Assembly (NCBI RefSeq): GCF_014639075.1
Contig: NZ_BMFS01000002.1
Coordinates: 248,001 to 312,000, forward strand
Direction: 5' to 3'
From: Glycocaulis albus
GTDB taxonomy: Bacteria; Pseudomonadota; Alphaproteobacteria; Caulobacterales; Maricaulaceae
DNA length: 64,000 bases
This document shows, in pieces, positions 59,692-64,000 of this stretch (position 1 is its first letter; every line of letters begins with the position of its first letter). A program made the position numbers and the translations under genes. The notes under the pieces are model-generated. The model ran no database searches. It saw nothing but the letters and a program-made list of their open reading frames with translations, and was not told the origin of the DNA.

Positions 59692-60894
59692 TCAGACAAC
59701 CCCCAGCTTCTTGCCCACCTTGGTAAAGGCCTCGACCGCGCGGTCGATCTGGTCTGGAGTGTGGGCGGCGCTCATCTGCGTGCGGATGCGCGCCTTGCCC
59801 TTGGGAACGACCGGATAGAAGAAACCGATCACATAGACGCCTTCGTCCATCAGCGCTGACGCCATGTCCTGGGACAGCTTGGCATCGCCCAGCATGACAG
59901 GGATGATCGGGTGTTCGCCGGGCAGAAGCTCGAACCCGGCATCGCTCATCCCTGCGCGGAAGCGCTTCGCATTGCTGAAAAGCTGAGCGCGTAAGTCATC
60001 GCCATGCGCGACCATGTCCAGCGCCTTCAGGCTGGCGCCCGCAATCGCCGGAGCCAGCGAGTTGGAGAAGAGATAGGGCCGCGAGCGCTGGCGCAGAATG
60101 TCGATTACGGGTCGGCTGGCGCAGGTGAACCCGCCCATCGCCCCGCCCAGCGCCTTGCCGAGCGTGCCGGTGACGATATCGACCCGGCCGAGCACGCCGC
60201 AATGCTCGATACTGCCCCTGCCCTTGGCGCCCATGAAGCCATGGGCGTGGCAGTCATCGACCATGGTGATGGCGTCATATTTGTCGGCCAGATCGCAGAT
60301 CTCTTTCAGCTTGGCGATATAGCCATCCATGGAGAACACGCCATCCGTGGCGATGAGGATGTGGCGGGCGCCGCTCGCGCGCGCCTCCTTTAGTTTCGCC
60401 TCCAGATCATCCATGTCCGAATTGGCGTAGCGATAGCGTTTCGCCTTGCACAGGCGGATGCCGTCGATGATGGAGGCGTGATTGAGCGCATCGGAGATGA
60501 TGGCATCATTCTCGTCAAGCAGCGGCTCAAACAGGCCGCCATTGGCATCAAACGCCGCCGCGTAGAGGATCGCGTCCTCATGGCCGGTAAAGGCGGCCAG
60601 CGCCTTTTCCAGCTCACGGTGCACACTTTGCGTGCCGCAGATGAAGCGCACGGAAGCGACGCCAAATCCATAGCGGTCGAGCGCGTCCTTGGCGGCATTG
60701 ATAAGCTCAGGCCGGTTGGCCAGGCCCAGATAGTTATTGGCGCAGAAATTGATGACATGGCTTTCGCCGCCCTTGCCCGCGACATCGATCTCGGAGAATT
60801 GCTGCGAGGTGATGACCCGCTCGCGCTTGTAGAGCCCGTCGGCCTCGATCTCCTGCAAGGTGCTGGCAAGATGGTCGTAAAAGCTGCTGGCCAT
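59692..60894 (-). CDS. kbl: 2-amino-3-ketobutyrate CoA ligase (glycine C-acetyltransferase)
   Basis: A 400-residue PLP enzyme that cleaves 2-amino-3-ketobutyrate with CoA to glycine and acetyl-CoA, the second step of threonine breakdown after Tdh. The PLP lysine is Lys247 in [11 protein letters not shown]. Also [20 protein letters not shown] and AFDANGG are present. Start at ATG 60894. Normally next to tdh; here a 580-bp insertion with a duplicated copy of this gene's own last 45 bases lies between. The reading frame is intact. Confidence 0.96.
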   Translation of the reverse strand: MASSFYDHLASTLQEIEADGLYKRERVITSQQFSEIDVAGKGGESHVINFCANNYLGLANRPELINAAKDALDRYGFGVASVRFICGTQSVHRELEKALAAFTGHEDAILYAAAFDANGGLFEPLLDENDAIISDALNHASIIDGIRLCKAKRYRYANSDMDDLEAKLKEARASGARHILIATDGVFSMDGYIAKLKEICDLADKYDAITMVDDCHAHGFMGAKGRGSIEHCGVLGRVDIVTGTLGKALGGAMGGFTCASRPVIDILRQRSRPYLFSNSLAPAIAGASLKALDMVAHGDDLRAQLFSNAKRFRAGMSDAGFELLPGEHPIIPVMLGDAKLSQDMASALMDEGVYVIGFFYPVVPKGKARIRTQMSAAHTPDQIDRAVEAFTKVGKKLGVV

Positions 60895-60973
60895 GGCGGT
60901 GGTCTCCGGTTTCTCGTGTTCGCAACCGGGATAGGCCAAGCGGCTTGGCAGGGCAATGCGCAGAGGCGTGAAA

Positions 60974-60997
60974 CCCCGGACGCAAAGCGATCCGGGG
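60974..60997 (-). terminator. Terminator after clpA
   Basis: CCCCGGA-cgcaaagcga-TCCGGGG, seven pairs, followed on the minus strand by TTTC. It lies ~70 bases after the clpA stop and just upstream of kbl. Confidence 0.6.
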
Positions 60998-61066
60998 CCT
61001 CTATCGATAGTTCTGAAACAGGTCCCGGCTCTCCCTTCGGTCGGCCGGGAGTTCAAGCAACGAGGT

Positions 61067-63394
61067 CTACCGCACCGGCTCAGGCTTGCGCCTGGCGCCG
61101 GACTTGCCCTTGCCTTGCGGCTTGATGCGGTCGCCGGGGATGATCTCGAAATCGAGCCGGTCCTCGTCGGCGGCATCGACATCCACCTTCACCACACCGC
61201 CCTTGCGCAGCTGGCCAAACAGGATTTCGTCGGCCAGAGGCTTCTTGATGTGCTCCTGGATGACGCGCCCCAGCGGACGCGCGCCGAATTTCTCGTCATA
61301 GCCGCGCGCGGCGAGCCACGCCTTGGCCGGTTCGGTCAGCTCGAAGGTCACACCCCGGTCTGACAGCTGGGCTTCCAGCTCCAGCACGAACTTCTCCACC
61401 ACGCGGGCCACGACATCCTGTTTCAGGCCCGCAAAGCCGATCACCGCATCGAGACGGTTGCGAAATTCCGGCGTGAACAGTTTCTCGATCGCCGCCGTGT
61501 CCTCGCCCTCACGCTTGCCGCGGCCAAAGCCGATAGCTTCCTTGGCGGCATCGGACGCGCCCGCATTCGTGGTCATGATGAGCACCACATTGCGGAAGTC
61601 GATCTTCTTGCCGTTGGCATCCGTCAGCTCGCCATTATCCATGACCTGCAGGAGGATGTTGAAGATATCCGGGTGGGCCTTCTCGATCTCGTCCATCAGC
61701 AGGACAGAGTGCGGATGCTGGTCCACGGCATCAGACAGCTGGCCGCCCTGATCATAGCCGACATAGCCCGGAGGCGCCCCAAGAAGGCGGCTTACCGTGT
61801 GGCGCTCCATGTACTCGCTCATGTCAAAGCGCAGGAGCTCCACCCCCAGCACCGAGGCGAGCTGGCGGGCAACTTCCGTCTTGCCAACGCCTGTCGGCCC
61901 GGAGAACAGATAGCAGCCAATCGGCTTTCTCGGCTCGCGCAGGCCCGCACGGGCCAGCTTGATGGCACTGGACAGCTTGGAGATCGCCTCGTCCTGGCCA
62001 TAGACGACGCGTTTGAGCGACACATCGAGATCCTTCAGAACGCGCTCGTCCGACTTCGACACCGATTTCGGAGGGATGCGGGCCATCTTCGCAACGACCG
62101 TCTCCACTTCCTTGACGCCAATCGTCTTCTTCCTCTTGGAAGGCGGCACGAGACGCATGGAAGCACCGGCCTCGTCGATCACGTCGATGGCCTTGTCCGG
62201 CAGCTTGCGGTCACCGATATACCGATCAGCCAGTTCCACCGCGCTTTTCAGCGCTTCATTGGTGAAGCGCACATCGTGGAATTCCTCGAAATAGGGTTTC
62301 AGCCCCTGCAGGATCTTGATGGCATCGGCCACGCTTGGCTCCACCACATCAATCTTCTGGAAGCGGCGGGCGAGCGCCCGGTCCTTCTCGAAGTGCTGGC
62401 GGTATTCCTTGTAAGTCGTTGATCCCATGCAGCGCAGCGAGCCGGACTGCAGGGCGGGTTTGAGCAGATTGGACGCATCCATCGCCCCGCCGGACGTGGC
62501 GCCAGCGCCGATTACCGTGTGAATCTCGTCGATGAACAGCACCGCGTTGGGCCGCGCCTCCAGCGCCTTGACCACCTGCTTGACGCGTTCCTCGAAATCA
62601 CCCCGATAGCGCGTACCAGCAAGCAGCGCGCCCATGTCGAGCGAGTAGATCGTCGCCTCTTCCAGCACTTCAGGTACATTGCCTTCGACGATCAGCCGGG
62701 CAAGGCCTTCCGCGATGGCCGTCTTGCCAACGCCCGGATCGCCAACCAGTAGCGGGTTGTTCTTGCGGCGGCGGCAGAGAATCTGCACGCAGCGCTCCAC
62801 TTCCGCTGCCCGCCCGATCAGCGGATCAACGCTGCCCGCCCTGGCCTTGGCGTTCAGGTCAACGCAATAGGCGGCCAGCGCATCATCCTTGTCCTCGGCC
62901 GCGTCCTCATCGGCTTCGTCAGCGCCTGTCGGGCGGCGGCTTTCATCGGCGCCGGGCTTCTTGGCAATGCCATGGGAGATGAAATTGACCGCGTCGTAGC
63001 GGGTCATGTCCCGCTCGGCCAGGAAGTAGGCGGCATGGCTTTCGCGCTCGGCAAAGAGCGCGACCAGCACGTTTGCGCCGGTCACTTCCTCGCGCCCCGA
63101 ATTCTGCACGTGAATCACCGCGCGCTGGATGACGCGCTGGAATCCGGCGGTCGGCTTGGCGTCATCGTCATTGTCCACGATCAGGCTCGCCAGCTCATTG
63201 TCGACATAATCGCCAAGCGTGGTGCGCAGCTCTTCCACGTCCACGTCGCACGCACGCATCACGGCAGCAGCATCCTCGTCATCGCAGAGCGCCAGCAGCA
63301 GGTGCTCCAGCGTCGCGAACTCGTGCCGGCGCTCATTGGCCGCCGTCAGCGCGATATGCAGGCTTTGCTCTAGGGCAGGCGAAAATGATGGCAC
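61067..63394 (-). CDS. clpA: ATP-dependent Clp protease ATP-binding subunit ClpA
   Basis: A 775-residue two-domain AAA+ unfoldase. N-domain repeat (residues 1-~145: [30 protein letters not shown]), D1 with Walker [14 protein letters not shown], and D2 with [13 protein letters not shown] and the IGF-type ClpP loop region. Between N-domain and D1 lies a ~30-residue acidic linker ([13 protein letters not shown]). The C-terminus is Lys/Arg-rich. It starts five bases after the clpS stop, the standard clpS-clpA operon. Confidence 0.98.
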   Translation of the reverse strand: MPSFSPALEQSLHIALTAANERRHEFATLEHLLLALCDDEDAAAVMRACDVDVEELRTTLGDYVDNELASLIVDNDDDAKPTAGFQRVIQRAVIHVQNSGREEVTGANVLVALFAERESHAAYFLAERDMTRYDAVNFISHGIAKKPGADESRRPTGADEADEDAAEDKDDALAAYCVDLNAKARAGSVDPLIGRAAEVERCVQILCRRRKNNPLLVGDPGVGKTAIAEGLARLIVEGNVPEVLEEATIYSLDMGALLAGTRYRGDFEERVKQVVKALEARPNAVLFIDEIHTVIGAGATSGGAMDASNLLKPALQSGSLRCMGSTTYKEYRQHFEKDRALARRFQKIDVVEPSVADAIKILQGLKPYFEEFHDVRFTNEALKSAVELADRYIGDRKLPDKAIDVIDEAGASMRLVPPSKRKKTIGVKEVETVVAKMARIPPKSVSKSDERVLKDLDVSLKRVVYGQDEAISKLSSAIKLARAGLREPRKPIGCYLFSGPTGVGKTEVARQLASVLGVELLRFDMSEYMERHTVSRLLGAPPGYVGYDQGGQLSDAVDQHPHSVLLMDEIEKAHPDIFNILLQVMDNGELTDANGKKIDFRNVVLIMTTNAGASDAAKEAIGFGRGKREGEDTAAIEKLFTPEFRNRLDAVIGFAGLKQDVVARVVEKFVLELEAQLSDRGVTFELTEPAKAWLAARGYDEKFGARPLGRVIQEHIKKPLADEILFGQLRKGGVVKVDVDAADEDRLDFEIIPGDRIKPQGKGKSGARRKPEPVR

Positions 63395-63398
63395 GGGA

Positions 63399-63764
63399 CT
63401 AGTCCTTTTCCATGGTGCACTGGAGAGGATGCTGTGCCCGGCGCGCGGCGTCCATAACCTGCGCCACCTTGGTCTCAGCTACCTCGAAGGTAAAAACGCC
63501 GCAAACCCCCACCCCATTCTGGTGAACGTGCAGCATGATGCGAGTCGCGTCTTCCTGGTCCTTGTGAAAAATCACCATCAGGACCTGGATGACGAACTCC
63601 ATCGGGGTGAAGTCGTCATTGAGCAGCAGGACCTTGTACATGGAGGGGCGCTCGGTGCGCGGGCGCGTCTTCACGGTAATGCCGGTCTGGCGTTCCGTGT
63701 CGCCCGGCCCCGGACCCGTTGGTCCCTTTGGTCCCGATGGTTTGCGCGGGTCCGTCATGCCCAT
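63399..63764 (-). CDS. clpS: ClpS, N-end-rule adaptor for ClpA
   Basis: A 121-residue adaptor. The conserved core begins at [20 protein letters not shown], with [24 protein letters not shown] and [13 protein letters not shown]-type segments that bind N-degrons and the ClpA N-domain. The first ~40 residues are a Pro/Gly-rich flexible extension, longer than in E. coli. ATG 63758 is a possible alternative start. Confidence 0.95.
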   Translation of the reverse strand: MGMTDPRKPSGPKGPTGPGPGDTERQTGITVKTRPRTERPSMYKVLLLNDDFTPMEFVIQVLMVIFHKDQEDATRIMLHVHQNGVGVCGVFTFEVAETKVAQVMDAARRAQHPLQCTMEKD

Positions 63765-63921
63765 TCGCTGATCCGCCTCGCCTCACACAAATCTGCGGGC
63801 ACAAATGCACCCGTCTGGTGAATTAAATAGGCATGCGGGGGCCAGTGAGAAGCCCTCAAATCCGCTTGTTAACAGTCCGCACCCGCGAAGGGCGGCTGGA
63901 ATCGCGATTTTCGATGGGGCT

Positions 63922-63997
63922 TGGTGAGCCGGCCGGGGCTCGAACCCGGGACCTACTGATTAAAAGTCAGTTGCTCTACCAGCTGAGCTACCGGCTC
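63922..63997 (-). tRNA. tRNA-Lys (anticodon TTT)
   Basis: A 76-base cloverleaf with encoded CCA and acceptor GAGCCGG/CCGGCTC. The anticodon loop CTTTTAA on an ACTGA/TCAGT stem gives TTT (Lys). It lies three bases from the window end. Confidence 0.95.
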
Positions 63998-64000
63998 TCA

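Noticed and set aside
1-64000. CRISPR arrays or insertion sequences
   Set aside because: No regularly spaced repeats and no transposase frame on either strand; the palindromes found are irregularly placed and intergenic.

Overview
The window reads as a gene-dense chromosomal segment of a GC-rich alphaproteobacterium. Support comes from an NDUFS4-type complex I accessory subunit, a COX15-type heme A synthase, an adjacent glpX-recJ pair, long N-terminal tails on S9 and ClpS, and a class I PHA synthase. A stalked or marine Maricaulales/Hyphomonadaceae-like organism would fit, but that placement is inferred. I see no replication origin, transposase, CRISPR array or complete prophage. Six tRNA genes (Glu, Arg, Pro, Val, Leu, Lys) all lie on the minus strand.

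Layout. 0-6 kb: a small membrane protein, tRNA-Glu, recJ, glpX, a lipoprotein and phaC. 6-9.7 kb: an ArnT-like/GT2 pair, then rpsI-rplM. 9.9-12.4 kb: a Pho box drives a PhoX-type phosphatase followed by a phytase-like lipoprotein. 12.4-16.8 kb: heme A synthase, a two-subunit acyl-CoA dehydrogenase and a PqiA-like membrane protein. 16.8-21.3 kb: tRNA-Arg, complex I subunit, tRNA-Pro, DUF192 protein, ppa, a LOG-family protein, a 33-residue membrane protein that is easy to miss, a secreted protein and a transglutaminase-like cysteine protease.

21.6-39.2 kb is an extracellular polysaccharide locus. It has a WaaL/Wzy-like protein, a Wza-like export lipoprotein, a phosphatase, a Wzx-like flippase, an AT-rich island with a second polymerase and a glycosyltransferase, and a DUF2793 protein on the opposite strand. 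A plus-strand gene train follows (bi-domain oxidoreductase, methyltransferase, toroid protein, formyltransferase, heparinase-like protein, GT4), ending with the initiating sugar transferase. 39.2-42.9 kb: tRNA-Val, then pheA with a clear Phe/Tyr-rich leader peptide and mutually exclusive hairpins, then a cyclophilin lipoprotein coupled to a PhyH-type oxygenase.

42.9-52 kb is the tig-clpP-clpX-lon proteostasis block, interrupted between clpX and lon by three tandem paralogous lipoproteins. 52-56.2 kb is a tightly packed operon of a sulfotransferase, a glycosyltransferase-sulfotransferase fusion and an ABC exporter. 56.3-61 kb: tRNA-Leu, a TPMT-like methyltransferase, an IYD-like nitroreductase, and tdh and kbl, which are separated by a 580-bp insertion that duplicated the kbl 3' end. 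61-64 kb: clpA, clpS and tRNA-Lys.

Most notable: the pheA attenuator, the kbl 3'-end duplication flanking a small prohibitin-like gene, the sulfotransferase-GT-ABC operon, the tandem lipoprotein family, and composite palindromic repeats whose stems vary in a compensatory way.
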